This document shows positions 1-7,811 of a stretch of 52,362 nt of DNA, piece by piece. The stretch lies in assembly GCA_037138335.1 (NCBI GenBank), contig JBAXIO010000023.1, forward strand, positions 1 through 52,362, in the 5' to 3' direction. Position numbers and translations under genes: made by a program. Source of the stretch: CAIRDP01 sp037138335. Lineage in GTDB: Bacteria; Bacteroidota; Bacteroidia; Bacteroidales; FEN-979. Within the stretch, counting starts at the first letter, position 1, and every line of letters begins with the position of its first letter. The notes beneath the pieces are model-generated. The model did not search any database and was not told the origin of the DNA. It worked only from the letters and a program-made list of their open reading frames with translations.

Positions 1-54
1 TTAAGGGTTTGTTTTCCACCTTAACTCCCTGTCCTAAAAAAAGGTTACATTATA

Positions 55-186
55 TGGGAACATGCCTATTATTTGAAATATCAAAACAAAAGGCATGATT
101 ATATAGATGCCTTCTGGAACCTTGTCAACTGGGATGTGGTGGTCAGCAGGTATGAAAATGCAGTAAAGTCGTTGAGTTTAAAATAA
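55..186 (+). pseudogene. Remnant of Fe/Mn superoxide dismutase (C-terminal end)
   Basis: The frame beginning with WEHAYYLKY reads 43 codons to a stop and matches the C-terminal end of Fe/Mn superoxide dismutases, including the following YQNKR, DAFWNLVNWD and RYE stretches. In the family the metal site is D-x-W-E-H; here the histidine is kept but the aspartate is replaced (I-I-W-E-H). Upstream in the same frame there is a stop at 22-24, so the fragment is not an open continuation to the window edge. The upstream bases in another frame (from about 3) may hold more of the gene after a frameshift. I read this as a decayed gene end; sequence error at a contig edge is the alternative. Confidence 0.65.
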
Positions 187-199
187 TCAGGCCCCACCA

Positions 200-322
200 A
201 TGAGCAATCTAAAGACGAAGTATATGGGGATTGAGATTGACAACCCCATTGTTATAGGAGCCTCTAATTTAGCAAATGACCTGGATAAACTTAAAAAGGC
301 CGAAGTTAATTGTCGGTCATAA
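200..322 (+). pseudogene. Remnant of dihydroorotate dehydrogenase-like protein (N-terminus only)
   Basis: A 40-codon open frame starts at an ATG and reads MSNLKTKYMGIEIDNP, then VIGASNLANDLDKLKKAE before a stop. This is the conserved start of the Bacteroidetes dihydroorotate dehydrogenase-like proteins (full length about 320 residues), which continue into a flavin-binding barrel. Nothing of the barrel follows in any frame; unrelated sequence and the RDD gene come next. It lies 13 bases after the superoxide dismutase remnant, so the two genes were probably neighbours and a deletion removed the rest. Identification rests on the N-terminal motif only. Confidence 0.6.
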
Positions 323-337
323 ACGAATTATTACCTG

Positions 338-874
338 ATGAAAGAAAAAATCTATCCTGTACAGAACTCACCTCCATTGTTCGTTGAAAACCTTGATGTG
401 CTTGGACAACCTAAAGGAGTAAATTTCCTGCAAAGGTTTAAACCTAAATCAATAAACACACCTGATCTGAAAGTCACATATGCCGGCCTGGGCATAAGAA
501 CAATTGCTAAACTTATTGATATATCGATTACTTTTTCCCCGCTATTGATCTTGGAATCATTTCTCTTTAAGTTCAATTACATGAATGTTGATTTCAACTC
601 CTACAGATTTTTCACTGTCGTATTTATATGGATCTTTTATAATAGTGTTTTTGAAGCCTCTGTTTATCAGGCTACTATTGGAAAAATGATATTAAAATTG
701 AAAGTGATTGACCTGTATGGAAAAAGGATTAGTGTTTTAAGATCATTTTTCAGATGTATCACTATAATTATTTCAATCCTGCCAGTTGGGTTTGGAATAT
801 GGTACATAACAACCGACCCCAAAAAACGAGCATGGCATGATTTGATATTGGGCACTTATGTTATAGAATCATGA
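338..874 (+). CDS. RDD family membrane protein
   Basis: A 178-residue protein with the RDD domain (about 45-178). The family arginine/aspartate pattern is seen in R-x-x-A-K-L-I-D near residue 53, and the conserved G-K-M-I-L-K-L-K-V and L-R-S-F-F-R blocks follow; the end KKRAWHDLILGTYVI is also typical. Three hydrophobic segments (about 60-80, 91-108 and 137-157) suggest an inner-membrane protein. The soluble first 45 residues are not recognisable. RDD proteins have been linked to ion transport or to membrane insertion of partners, but the substrate cannot be told here. It stands alone between gene remnants and a convergent CheB gene. Confidence 0.85.
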   Translation: MKEKIYPVQNSPPLFVENLDVLGQPKGVNFLQRFKPKSINTPDLKVTYAGLGIRTIAKLIDISITFSPLLILESFLFKFNYMNVDFNSYRFFTVVFIWIFYNSVFEASVYQATIGKMILKLKVIDLYGKRISVLRSFFRCITIIISILPVGFGIWYITTDPKKRAWHDLILGTYVIES

Positions 875-935
875 TCCAATGGCAAGCGAAAATTCAATAA
901 AAACCGGCAAGGTGGTCAGGTATATGCTGTTTATC

Positions 936-959
936 AGGGAATGATAACCTGAATTCCCT
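936..959. terminator. Possible weak hairpin between convergent genes
   Basis: An inverted repeat AGGGAAT (936-942) / ATTCCCT (953-959) with a 10-base loop lies between the convergent RDD and CheB genes, directly after the CheB stop on the minus strand. There is no long T-run on either side, so it could be a weak or Rho-assisted terminator, or simply chance. Confidence 0.3.
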
Positions 960-1547
960 TTATCCAGTTACATCCGTATGTACGATTCGTATAATTTCCC
1001 TGGCTATTTCCTCAGGTGAAAGAATAAAATCTATGCATCCACTTGCTATTGCGCTCTTTGGCATATCGGGTTGTATGGCTGTATCAGGTTTCTGCGCGAT
1101 AGTCGTTCCCCCGGCTTCTTTGATTCCGCAAAGTGCTTCTGCTCCATCACCGTCATAGCCTGAGACAATGACAGCGATAAGTTTGCCGTCCCAATGCTGC
1201 GTTAGGGAACGCAGGAAAACCGAAATCACATCGGGCCAACCCCGGGGCTTTGATATCGGTTTTAGTCTAAACTCATCGTCCAGAACGTGTAAGTCGTGTT
1301 TTTCAGGGATGATGAATACATGATTGGGTTTAATGTCTAATTTTTCCGTGATAAGTTCAACCGGCATCTTTGTATAGTGCGGGAGAATCTCATGCAACTG
1401 CGTGGCTACAGTTCTCAGGTGATTAACGATAACAATGGCAACCCCCATATCTGCCGGAAGATTCCGCAGCAACCGAATATAGGCGTCAAGACCACCGGCC
1501 GACCCACCAACACATACAATAGGAAAGTCCTTTGGTGATATTTCCAT
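960..1547 (-). CDS. Stand-alone CheB-type protein-glutamate methylesterase domain
   Basis: A 195-residue protein made only of the CheB methylesterase domain; the N-terminal receiver domain of classical CheB is absent. The catalytic triad is visible: Ser16 in GGSAGG, His43 in VNHL, and the Asp in DGDGA near residue 134. The C-terminal MPKSAIASGCID block is also typical. The family demethylates or deamidates glutamates on chemoreceptors. Without a receiver it cannot be switched by CheA phosphorylation; in Bacteroidetes such lone CheB domains often work near CheR or hybrid kinases, none of which is in this window. The usual TGMGxDGA loop reads SGYDGDGA here. Its neighbour on the same strand is 23 bases away but unrelated. 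Confidence 0.88.
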   Translation of the reverse strand: MEISPKDFPIVCVGGSAGGLDAYIRLLRNLPADMGVAIVIVNHLRTVATQLHEILPHYTKMPVELITEKLDIKPNHVFIIPEKHDLHVLDDEFRLKPISKPRGWPDVISVFLRSLTQHWDGKLIAVIVSGYDGDGAEALCGIKEAGGTTIAQKPDTAIQPDMPKSAIASGCIDFILSPEEIAREIIRIVHTDVTG

Positions 1548-1570
1548 GATTGAGCTTTTTTCTAATTGTT

Positions 1571-2374
1571 CTAAGGAATAGGTTCAATAATTATACTTCC
1601 AAACACCACAGTTTGGCCAGCGGTTATGAGTACAGGAAAAACTTCTTTATCATAATAACCTGCATTGGCATAAAAATGAATATTATAGGTCCCGGGGTTC
1701 AAAGTATTGATAATAAAGGTGCCGGTGGCCTGGTTAATATATGTACCTGCAGTATCCGCAACGTTTGAAGCCATTATATAATATGCGCTGTTAACCGGTG
1801 TAATCGTTCCCGAAATCTTTCCTACAGCTACATCCAGGTACCCTCTTACCACAGGATGAAGAATGTACTTGCCGTTGCCTGTGGGATGAACCGATTTATT
1901 GACGTCAAAGTCAAGGATAAGGTTATATGTAAATCCCGCTAAGAGAGGCTGGGTTCCCATTTTCACCTTATACCCGCTGGATTGGCCCGAAGGTGTCTGA
2001 AGTTCACAAATGACGCCGTCAACCACTATGGAACTGTTATTGCCAAGAACCAGCCGGATTTCAGAAACAGACCCGGGGGATATCGGTGTCGGGCTTAAAA
2101 GCAGTAAGGTATTTCCGTTTGTGAACTGCAGCAGGTTATATACCCCAGGCGAGGCCACTGCATACTCCAGCCATGAACCATTAAGGTTCACCACCATCTT
2201 CAGAATTTCAACATTCACGGCATCATAACCCGCCGGACTGTCTCCCATCTTTACAGTCAGGGTTGCATTGCCTGTTTGAGAATCAGCATTTTTACTTTTA
2301 TTACATGAAGAGAACATGGCCATTCCAAGCAAAACAAAAAGACCCCAGAAACATATTGAGGTTTTCGTTTTCAT
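1571..2374 (-). CDS. DUF4382 lipoprotein
   Basis: The start at 2374 gives a clean lipoprotein signal (MKTKTSICFWGLFVLL...FSSC) with the lipidated cysteine at residue 24; the open frame continues upstream to 2518 but that would bury the signal and cover the promoter. The mature protein carries the DUF4382 domain (about 35-180; conserved MGDSPAGYDAVNVEI and LDFDVNKSVHPTGNG blocks), followed by a carboxypeptidase-regulatory-like beta domain (about 190-265). Function is unknown; it should sit on an outer membrane face. It has its own copy of the shared 65-bp regulon promoter (2419-2483) and is divergent from the iron permease-like operon. Confidence 0.85.
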   Translation of the reverse strand: MKTKTSICFWGLFVLLGMAMFSSCNKSKNADSQTGNATLTVKMGDSPAGYDAVNVEILKMVVNLNGSWLEYAVASPGVYNLLQFTNGNTLLLLSPTPISPGSVSEIRLVLGNNSSIVVDGVICELQTPSGQSSGYKVKMGTQPLLAGFTYNLILDFDVNKSVHPTGNGKYILHPVVRGYLDVAVGKISGTITPVNSAYYIMASNVADTAGTYINQATGTFIINTLNPGTYNIHFYANAGYYDKEVFPVLITAGQTVVFGSIIIEPIP

Positions 2375-2418
2375 AGTTTGTTGAATTAACATCTTGTTGA
2401 AGCAATTTGATTTCTCAT

Positions 2419-2483
2419 CAAAGGTCCGTCCCTTTATTTCAGGAACCATTACATAACTATCTGAAAAACTTACATAATTCACA
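2419..2483 (-). promoter_or_regulatory. Regulon promoter 1 (drives DUF4382 gene)
   Basis: Read on the minus strand: upstream box TGTGAATTATGTAAGT (2483-2468), second half-box ATGTAAT with GTAAT at 2452-2448, then ACCTTTG (2425-2419). The spacing from GTAAG to GTAAT is 21 bp and from GTAAT to ACCTTTG 27 bp, identical to the promoters at 2525, 5282 and 7747. ACCTTTG fits the TTTG end of the Bacteroidetes -7 element (TAnnTTTG); no TTG is needed at -33, which suggests activator dependence. The coding start is 44 bases downstream. Confidence 0.75.
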
Positions 2484-2524
2484 CATCTCTCAAGGTGCTC
2501 CCCTCCCCTCTTATGCATGAAATG

Positions 2525-2589
2525 CGTGAATCATGTAACAAATTTTCGTAAATGTGTAACACTATCTTTCAGCATGGTAATGACCTTTG
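2525..2589 (+). promoter_or_regulatory. Regulon promoter 2 (drives iron permease-like operon)
   Basis: Upstream box CGTGAATCATGTAACA (2525-2540), second half-box TGTGTAAC with GTAAC at 2556-2560, and ACCTTTG at 2583-2589. The two GTAAC cores are 21 bp apart (two helix turns) and the second core is 27 bp from ACCTTTG. It lies back to back with regulon promoter 1; the two upstream boxes are 41 bp apart. The coding start is at 2668. Confidence 0.75.
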
Positions 2590-2667
2590 CAGCATGTGAA
2601 AATTTCTTTGAATAGTAACCTTTCACTTTATGAAAAAGTTGTTAAGAAATCCTTAAACTGAAACAAT

Positions 2668-3117
2668 TTGAGAAGGATATACAGGAACCTGGAAAAGGGT
2701 TTTGAAAAAATCGCTTCCGTCGCGATCGCGATACTCGGTAATTCCATAACCTTTATTATTGCTTTATGTATGGTTATATTCTGGCTTAGCAACAAACAAT
2801 TTTATACTCAGAATATTCACAACTGCATCGGAGATACTATTCTCGGGGTTGCATTTTTAAGCTTGTTTATTATCCAAAAGTCATTCAACCGGTTCTCCGC
2901 ATCACTTCATTTAAAGGTCAATGAACTTGTGTCATCACACAAGCCAGCAAATAATGCAGTGATTAATATTGAAGGGAAAACAGAGCATGAGATAACTGAA
3001 CTGGCAAAAGAATATACCGAACTGGCAGAGAATTTAAAAGATGTAGAACTGGCAAAGTCGAAAATAAAAGCATTAAAAACCAAGATTCATATCAATGAAA
3101 AGCCCAGTAAAGCATAG
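2668..3117 (+). CDS. Low-affinity iron permease family protein
   Basis: A 149-residue protein matching the small bacterial members of the low-affinity iron permease family (the Fet4-like domain). Two hydrophobic segments (about 20-42 and 57-74) flank the N-terminal half; the conserved FIIQKSFNRFSASLHLKVNE stretch and the acidic, helical C-terminal half (about 95-149) are typical. The start must be the TTG at 2668: an in-frame TGA lies at 2659-2661 and the next ATG falls inside the first membrane segment. Iron transport is proven for the yeast protein, not for these short versions. First gene of a three-gene unit with the hydrolase and oxidoreductase downstream. Confidence 0.82.
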   Translation: MRRIYRNLEKGFEKIASVAIAILGNSITFIIALCMVIFWLSNKQFYTQNIHNCIGDTILGVAFLSLFIIQKSFNRFSASLHLKVNELVSSHKPANNAVINIEGKTEHEITELAKEYTELAENLKDVELAKSKIKALKTKIHINEKPSKA

Positions 3118-3153
3118 CTTTCGCTGGCTTTCAGCTTCAATTTAAATTTTATA

Positions 3154-4008
3154 ATGATGGAAAAACAAGTGGAAGCCCAATTGGGAGAATCAGCCAGGGC
3201 CGAATATATTGAAGTAGCACCCAATGTGCGTCTTCATATCACAGATGCAGGAGAAGGCAGGGCTGTTGTGCTAATACCCGGCTGGCCTTTGAGCGATGAA
3301 ATGTATGAATATCAATACAATGATTTGATAAATAAAAATTTCCGGGTCATTGGCATTACCTTAAGAGGATTCGGGAAATCTGATAAACCATACGGAGCCT
3401 ATACATATGATGTCCATGCATCGGATATTCACAGGATATTAAAAAAACTGGATGTCAAGAATGCCGTGTTAGGCGGATTTTCAATGGGTGGAGCCATCGC
3501 AATTCATTACTTATCTGTTTATAACAGCACCCATGTTTCCAAGCTGGCTTTGTTCGGTGCAGCAGCCCCGATATGGACACAGCGAAAAGATTTCCCGTAC
3601 AATCTCCCAACAGCAGCTGTCGATGATCTGATAGAATTAAACTATAAGGACAGGCCAAGGTTATTATCAAACTTTGCGAAGATATTTTCCGCTGCTGAAA
3701 CTTCTTTAAATGAAGGGATAGGTGCCTGGCTGAATGGAATTTGTTTAAGCGCATCTTCTCATGCAACGGCTCAATGCCTGATCGCATTGCGGGATACAGA
3801 CCTTAGAAAAGATCTTGCTAAAATATATGTCCCAACGATAATCATGCATGGGAGGAAAGATAAAATATGTTCTTTTGACCTGGCTGAACAGATGAAAGCA
3901 GGAATTTCAGATTCGCATCTCATTCCGTTTGAAAATAGCGGCCATAGCTTGTTTCTCGAAGAAACTCATAAGTTTAATCAGGAACTGGTCAAATTCGCAG
4001 AGAAATGA
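3154..4008 (+). CDS. Alpha/beta hydrolase, chloroperoxidase/esterase type
   Basis: A 284-residue alpha/beta-hydrolase without signal peptide. Visible parts are the oxyanion-loop region PGWPLSDEMYEYQ near residue 43, the nucleophile elbow G-F-S-M-G-G (Ser near 111), the acid in HGRKDKIC (near 232) and the histidine in SGHSLFLEE (near 261). The pattern fits cofactor-free haloperoxidase/esterase relatives; the substrate is unknown. The double ATG at the start leaves one residue of doubt. The stop overlaps the ATG of the next gene in ATGA (4005-4008), so translation of the two is probably coupled. Confidence 0.9.
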   Translation: MMEKQVEAQLGESARAEYIEVAPNVRLHITDAGEGRAVVLIPGWPLSDEMYEYQYNDLINKNFRVIGITLRGFGKSDKPYGAYTYDVHASDIHRILKKLDVKNAVLGGFSMGGAIAIHYLSVYNSTHVSKLALFGAAAPIWTQRKDFPYNLPTAAVDDLIELNYKDRPRLLSNFAKIFSAAETSLNEGIGAWLNGICLSASSHATAQCLIALRDTDLRKDLAKIYVPTIIMHGRKDKICSFDLAEQMKAGISDSHLIPFENSGHSLFLEETHKFNQELVKFAEK

Positions 4009-5270
4009 AACAGGATAAGAAGCCGGTTCTTGTAATCATCGGCGGAGGTTTCGGGGGTATTGAATTAATTAAAAAGCTGCGCAATGCCCCGTTTGACATC
4101 ATCCTGATTGATAAAAACAATCACCATACTTTTCAGCCACTCTTATACCAGGTAGCTTCCTGCGGCTTGTCGGCTGTTTCTATCACGGCCCCATTCCGCA
4201 GGATATTCAAAGGACAGAAAAACTTCAGGTTCCGGATGACCGAAGTAATTGGCATTGATCCGGATCAGAAAAAAATCCTCAGCCCTATCGGTGACATCCA
4301 TTATGATTTCCTGGTGATTGCCACGGGTTCCGTAGCAAATTTCTTCAACAATGAGGAACTGGCAAAAAACAGTCTATCGTTAAAGACCGTTATGGATGCA
4401 CTTAGCATCCGCAGCCTGCTGTTGCGTGAATTTGAGATGGCAGTTACACGAATGCAATCCGAAGACAAGAAGATCCTTTTGAATTTTGTGATCATCGGCG
4501 GAGGTGCAACTGGTATTGAGATCGCAGGAGCCCTGGCCGAATTTAAAAAACATATTGTGGCTTCCGACTATCCTGAACTGGATCCGGGACTTATGAATAT
4601 TCACCTCATTGAAGCTGCCGACAGGATTCTTCCCATGATGTCTGAAACATCCTCTGCAAAAGCATACCAATACCTTGTCCATATGGGTGTCAAGGTATGG
4701 TTAAATACAAAAGTCAGCAACTACGACGGTTTGAACGTTACTCTCACTGACGGCAGCGTTTTGCGATCCTCAGCTTTTATCTGGACTGCAGGTGTTAAAG
4801 GAGCCCTGGTTTCCGGGATCAGTGAGGAGTCTGTTATTAATCATAACAGGTATCTTGTAAACGAATATAACCAGGTAAAAGGATATGATAACATCTTTGC
4901 CATTGGGGATGTGGCGGCCATGGTCAGCCCGGCCACTCCCAAAGGTCATCCGTTACTGGCAATGCCGGCTATGCAACAGGGTAAAATGCTGGCCGGCAAC
5001 CTGCAACGGCTGATATCCGGGCGCCAGATGAAAAAGTTTATCTATACTGACCTGGGGGTTCTTGCCACTATAGGCAGGAACAAAGCCCTCGCAGAATTAC
5101 CCTTTGGCAAGTTCTCAGGTTTTTTCGCCTGGTTTCTCTGGATGTTCATCCACCTTGTCCGCCTAATCGGGTTCAGGAACCGCGTGATTATACTGATTGA
5201 ATGGATGTTCAGTTATTTTACTTATGAATACTCGTTCAGGATTATTACGCAAAACGGTAAAAAACAGTAA
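4005..5270 (+). CDS. NAD(P)/FAD-dependent oxidoreductase, type II NADH dehydrogenase-like
   Basis: A 421-residue flavoprotein with an N-terminal FAD-binding Rossmann motif (IGGGFGGIELIKKL, about 11-24), the NHHTFQPLLYQVA block typical of NDH-2, an NAD(P)-binding motif (IGGGATGIEIAGAL near 163-176), and the FAD-contacting FAIGDVA near 300. The C-terminal 50 residues are hydrophobic/amphipathic, as in membrane-attached NDH-2 enzymes that pass electrons from NADH to quinone without pumping protons. Whether it acts as a respiratory NDH or as a stress-related oxidoreductase cannot be told. It closes the operon begun at 2668 and overlaps the hydrolase by four bases. Confidence 0.9.
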   Translation: MKQDKKPVLVIIGGGFGGIELIKKLRNAPFDIILIDKNNHHTFQPLLYQVASCGLSAVSITAPFRRIFKGQKNFRFRMTEVIGIDPDQKKILSPIGDIHYDFLVIATGSVANFFNNEELAKNSLSLKTVMDALSIRSLLLREFEMAVTRMQSEDKKILLNFVIIGGGATGIEIAGALAEFKKHIVASDYPELDPGLMNIHLIEAADRILPMMSETSSAKAYQYLVHMGVKVWLNTKVSNYDGLNVTLTDGSVLRSSAFIWTAGVKGALVSGISEESVINHNRYLVNEYNQVKGYDNIFAIGDVAAMVSPATPKGHPLLAMPAMQQGKMLAGNLQRLISGRQMKKFIYTDLGVLATIGRNKALAELPFGKFSGFFAWFLWMFIHLVRLIGFRNRVIILIEWMFSYFTYEYSFRIITQNGKKQ

Positions 5271-5281
5271 GCCTCAGAACG

Positions 5282-5346
5282 TGTGAATGATGTAACATAA
5301 TACAGGATTTGTGTAACAAATGCCTTGGAAAAGGAACTCACCTTTG
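5282..5346 (+). promoter_or_regulatory. Regulon promoter 3 (drives SnoaL-like lipoprotein and YceI)
   Basis: Upstream box TGTGAATGATGTAACA (5282-5297), second half-box TTTGTGTAACAAA with GTAAC at 5313-5317, and ACCTTTG at 5340-5346. Core spacing is 21 bp and 27 bp as in the other copies. The upstream box has the form TGTGA-N6-TAACA, close to the Crp/Fnr type TGTGA-N6-TCACA, centred about 60 bp before the expected transcription start. The coding start is at 5372. Confidence 0.78.
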
Positions 5347-5371
5347 CACTATAATTCCATAAACACTTAAA

Positions 5372-5965
5372 ATGAGAAAAGTAACTGTTATAATTCTATC
5401 TTTTGCAGCATTGGCATTAGTTCTTGGCATGTCAACTTTCACAGGTTGTACGGGGATTGCCACTGACAATTCCATAAGTCAATCTAAAGTTGACTCTTTA
5501 CGCAAACAAATCACAGACCTGACCAAAGGGAATGAAATGATTGCTAAAAATCTTGTGACTTTTGACACCCTGGACTATACAGTTTTCAGCAACCAGGAAT
5601 GGGCACGCCTTCATGAAAGCCATTCGAAAGACGTTAAAGTCAACTGGCCCGACGGGCATTACACTATAGGGATTGAGCGGCACATTGCTGATCTGAAAGC
5701 CATGTTTGTTTATGCGCCAAATACCAGCATCAAACAGCATCCCATTCGTTTCGGATCAAAAAACATGACATGTGTAATAGGTGTCATGACCGGGACTTTT
5801 ACCATGCCGATGCCCGTTGGCAACGGAAAGTTTGTTCAGCCAACCGGCAAGTCATTTACACTCCCAATGTGTACCGTCGGGATTTGGAAGGATGATGTGA
5901 TGATAGAAGAATACCTTTTCTGGGATAACCAGACTTACATGAACCAGATCGGGTTAGGAAAATAA
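5372..5965 (+). CDS. SnoaL/NTF2-like fold lipoprotein
   Basis: A 197-residue protein with a lipoprotein signal (MRKVTVIILSF... ending FTGC, cysteine near residue 26), a short helical stretch (about 38-60), then a SnoaL-like (NTF2-fold) domain from about 60 to the end. The EWARLHESHSKDVKVNWPDG and EEYLFWDNQTYMNQIG blocks are the characteristic helix and last strand of SnoaL-like ester cyclases. No catalytic claim is safe; the fold also includes binding proteins. It is the first gene after regulon promoter 3 and lies three bases before the YceI gene. Confidence 0.82.
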   Translation: MRKVTVIILSFAALALVLGMSTFTGCTGIATDNSISQSKVDSLRKQITDLTKGNEMIAKNLVTFDTLDYTVFSNQEWARLHESHSKDVKVNWPDGHYTIGIERHIADLKAMFVYAPNTSIKQHPIRFGSKNMTCVIGVMTGTFTMPMPVGNGKFVQPTGKSFTLPMCTVGIWKDDVMIEEYLFWDNQTYMNQIGLGK

Positions 5966-5968
5966 AAA

Positions 5969-6604
5969 ATGAAAATTAAAACGATAAAAATGAAAACCAA
6001 AGAAGTCACAATGAAAACAAAATGGTCGATTGACCGGGATCACAGTGAAATTGGCTTTAATGTCAAGCATTTGATGATTGCACGTGTAAAAGGAGTATTT
6101 AAAAAATTTGATGCAAGTATCTATACCAATGAAAAGGATTTTACCACGGCTGAAATCGATCTGTGGATAGATCCATCCTCAATTGACACGAACAACGAAA
6201 GCCGGGATGAACATTTGAAAAGTGCTGATTTCTTTGATGTTCAGAAACACAAGCAAATTTCATTCCTCTCAAGCACCATAGGGGAACCGGATCATGAAGG
6301 CAATTATGAACTTTGGGGGGAACTTACCATACTCGGGATCACGAAAGTTATAAAATTGAACCTGCAATTCGGCGGGATAGTCCATGACCCATATGGAAAT
6401 GAAAAAGCCGGCTTTACAGTTACCGGAAAAATAAGCAGGAATGACTGGGGCCTCGTTTGGAACACTCCTATTGAACCTGCCGGCTTGATGGTAAGTGAAG
6501 AAGTTGCGATATTATGTGAGATTGAGCTTAAAAATATCGGGCTGGAAGATCTGACCCTGGAAATGGACCCTGCCTCACTTATCAAAATGCAGCAGAAAGT
6601 GTGA
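5969..6604 (+). CDS. YceI family lipid-binding protein, cytoplasmic form
   Basis: A 211-residue YceI-like protein: WSIDRDHSEIGFNVKHL, the R-D-E-H-L-K-S-A-D-F-F-D block and the final GLMVSEEVAIL strand are family hallmarks. YceI proteins are lipocalin-like barrels that bind isoprenoids or other lipids, and many are stress-induced. There is no signal peptide, so this version should be cytoplasmic. Three in-frame ATGs are possible (5969, 5990, 6011); the domain begins right after the third, so 6011 may be the true start. Co-transcribed with the SnoaL-like lipoprotein. Confidence 0.9.
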   Translation: MKIKTIKMKTKEVTMKTKWSIDRDHSEIGFNVKHLMIARVKGVFKKFDASIYTNEKDFTTAEIDLWIDPSSIDTNNESRDEHLKSADFFDVQKHKQISFLSSTIGEPDHEGNYELWGELTILGITKVIKLNLQFGGIVHDPYGNEKAGFTVTGKISRNDWGLVWNTPIEPAGLMVSEEVAILCEIELKNIGLEDLTLEMDPASLIKMQQKV

Positions 6605-6723
6605 ATGATGAATTATATTCCCAACAATCTCCGCCGTTTGAAGGAATTATGGGGATCGCATAATTAAGTAGAGGAAATTACAACCGTTCTCTGTATGGTT
6701 AATCGGTTCCGGGCAAGGGTTTT

Positions 6724-7470
6724 TCATGGATGCTGTAACAGTTTCTTTGTAAAACCATAACCGATATCGAATATTTCCCGGATCTTGTGAATATCGAAAA
6801 GCCCATATGCCTTTAACTCCTTTGGCTCGATGAATAAAAAGCAACCATCAGAGGACCGGTTAACCTTTTCCCGAAAACTTAAATGTATAGACCTGTCGAT
6901 AACATCAAAAATACTCTCTCCCGTTTTAAATGTTCTGATTGGATTGACATAAATGCAGATGATATCTTTTTTGCTTTCGCTGAATGGTTCAACTGGTAAA
7001 TTATTGGAGAGGCCTCCATCAACGAAAGGCACACCACGAATTACAACTGGCGGAAACACTACAGGAATGGAAATGGAAGCGATGATTGCATCAATGAGGT
7101 TACCTCTGTTAAAAATGTGCTGGCTGCCATCCGTAAAACTGGTAGCAGTCGCATAAAAGGGAATTGGAAGATCTTCGAATTTTTTGTAGCGTAAATTTTT
7201 CTGTAAAAAGATCCTTATATTTTTCATTGATATCAGTCCCAACTTAAACCCGCTCCGGGAGAGCATGTTTAAATTTAGTTTTTCAATGAAGATATCTCTA
7301 ATCTCGTCAGGAGAAAAACCATTGGCTAAAAATGCCCCGGCCATGGCACCTGAACTTGTGCCTGAAATTTCCGAAGCATAAATACCGTATTCCTGCAGCG
7401 CTTTGACTGCCCCTAAATGGGCAAATCCACGACAACCGCCACCAGACAGCACTAAGAATTTTTTTTTCAT
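6724..7470 (-). CDS. Patatin-like phospholipase
   Basis: A 248-residue patatin-family serine hydrolase. The oxyanion loop GGGCRG (about 10-15), the nucleophile motif G-T-S-S-G (Ser near 41) and the acid of the dyad in VDGGLSNNLP (near 150) are all present, so it should be active. Patatins release fatty acids from phospholipids or neutral lipids. No signal peptide, so cytoplasmic or peripheral to the membrane. It has its own regulon promoter (7593-7658) and is divergent from the CurA/oleate hydratase operon, which makes a lipid-stress setting likely. Confidence 0.92.
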   Translation of the reverse strand: MKKKFLVLSGGGCRGFAHLGAVKALQEYGIYASEISGTSSGAMAGAFLANGFSPDEIRDIFIEKLNLNMLSRSGFKLGLISMKNIRIFLQKNLRYKKFEDLPIPFYATATSFTDGSQHIFNRGNLIDAIIASISIPVVFPPVVIRGVPFVDGGLSNNLPVEPFSESKKDIICIYVNPIRTFKTGESIFDVIDRSIHLSFREKVNRSSDGCFLFIEPKELKAYGLFDIHKIREIFDIGYGFTKKLLQHP

Positions 7471-7592
7471 GTTTCAATTTTTAAGCTAATCAACATCCAA
7501 TGATTTATTAAGCCGGAACACCCCCATCGGAATTCTTTGACTGCCATCACAATAAATGAATCATTTGATGTTAAACAGATAAACCAATGATG

Positions 7593-7658
7593 CAAAGATT
7601 TGTTCTAATATTATCTATTAACATTACACAATTAGTGGAAAGAATTGCATCATTCACA
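7593..7658 (-). promoter_or_regulatory. Regulon promoter 4 (drives patatin)
   Basis: Read on the minus strand: TGTGAATGATGCAATT (7658-7643), then TTGTGTAAT with GTAAT at 7627-7623, then ATCTTTG (7599-7593). The first spacing is again 21 bp; the second is 28 bp instead of 27, and the -7 element is ATCTTTG rather than ACCTTTG, so this is the most divergent copy. The patatin start is 122 bases downstream. The rest of the leader (7471-7592) shows nothing recognisable. Confidence 0.65.
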
Positions 7659-7746
7659 CATTGCCAGGAATATAGTAATGAGTCAACTTTTAATGAGTAT
7701 CAATGTGTATGACCACAAACATGAATAATGCTCTTTATTATAAATG

Positions 7747-7811
7747 TGTGAATGATGTAACTATTTGTAAAAGTTATGTAATGCTTCCGGCAATTATTAA
7801 ACTCACCTTTG
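7747..7811 (+). promoter_or_regulatory. Regulon promoter 5 (drives CurA/oleate hydratase operon)
   Basis: Upstream box TGTGAATGATGTAACT (7747-7762), second half-box TTATGTAATG with GTAAT at 7778-7782, and ACCTTTG at 7805-7811; spacings 21 and 27 bp. It shares the gap with the divergent promoter 4; their upstream boxes are 88 bp apart. The first coding start is at 7925. Confidence 0.76.

Noticed and set aside
6600..6615. TGTGAATGATG like the regulon box, at the end of the YceI gene
   Set aside because: It overlaps the stop codon, lacks the TAAC half, has no second box 21 bp on and no ACCTTTG.
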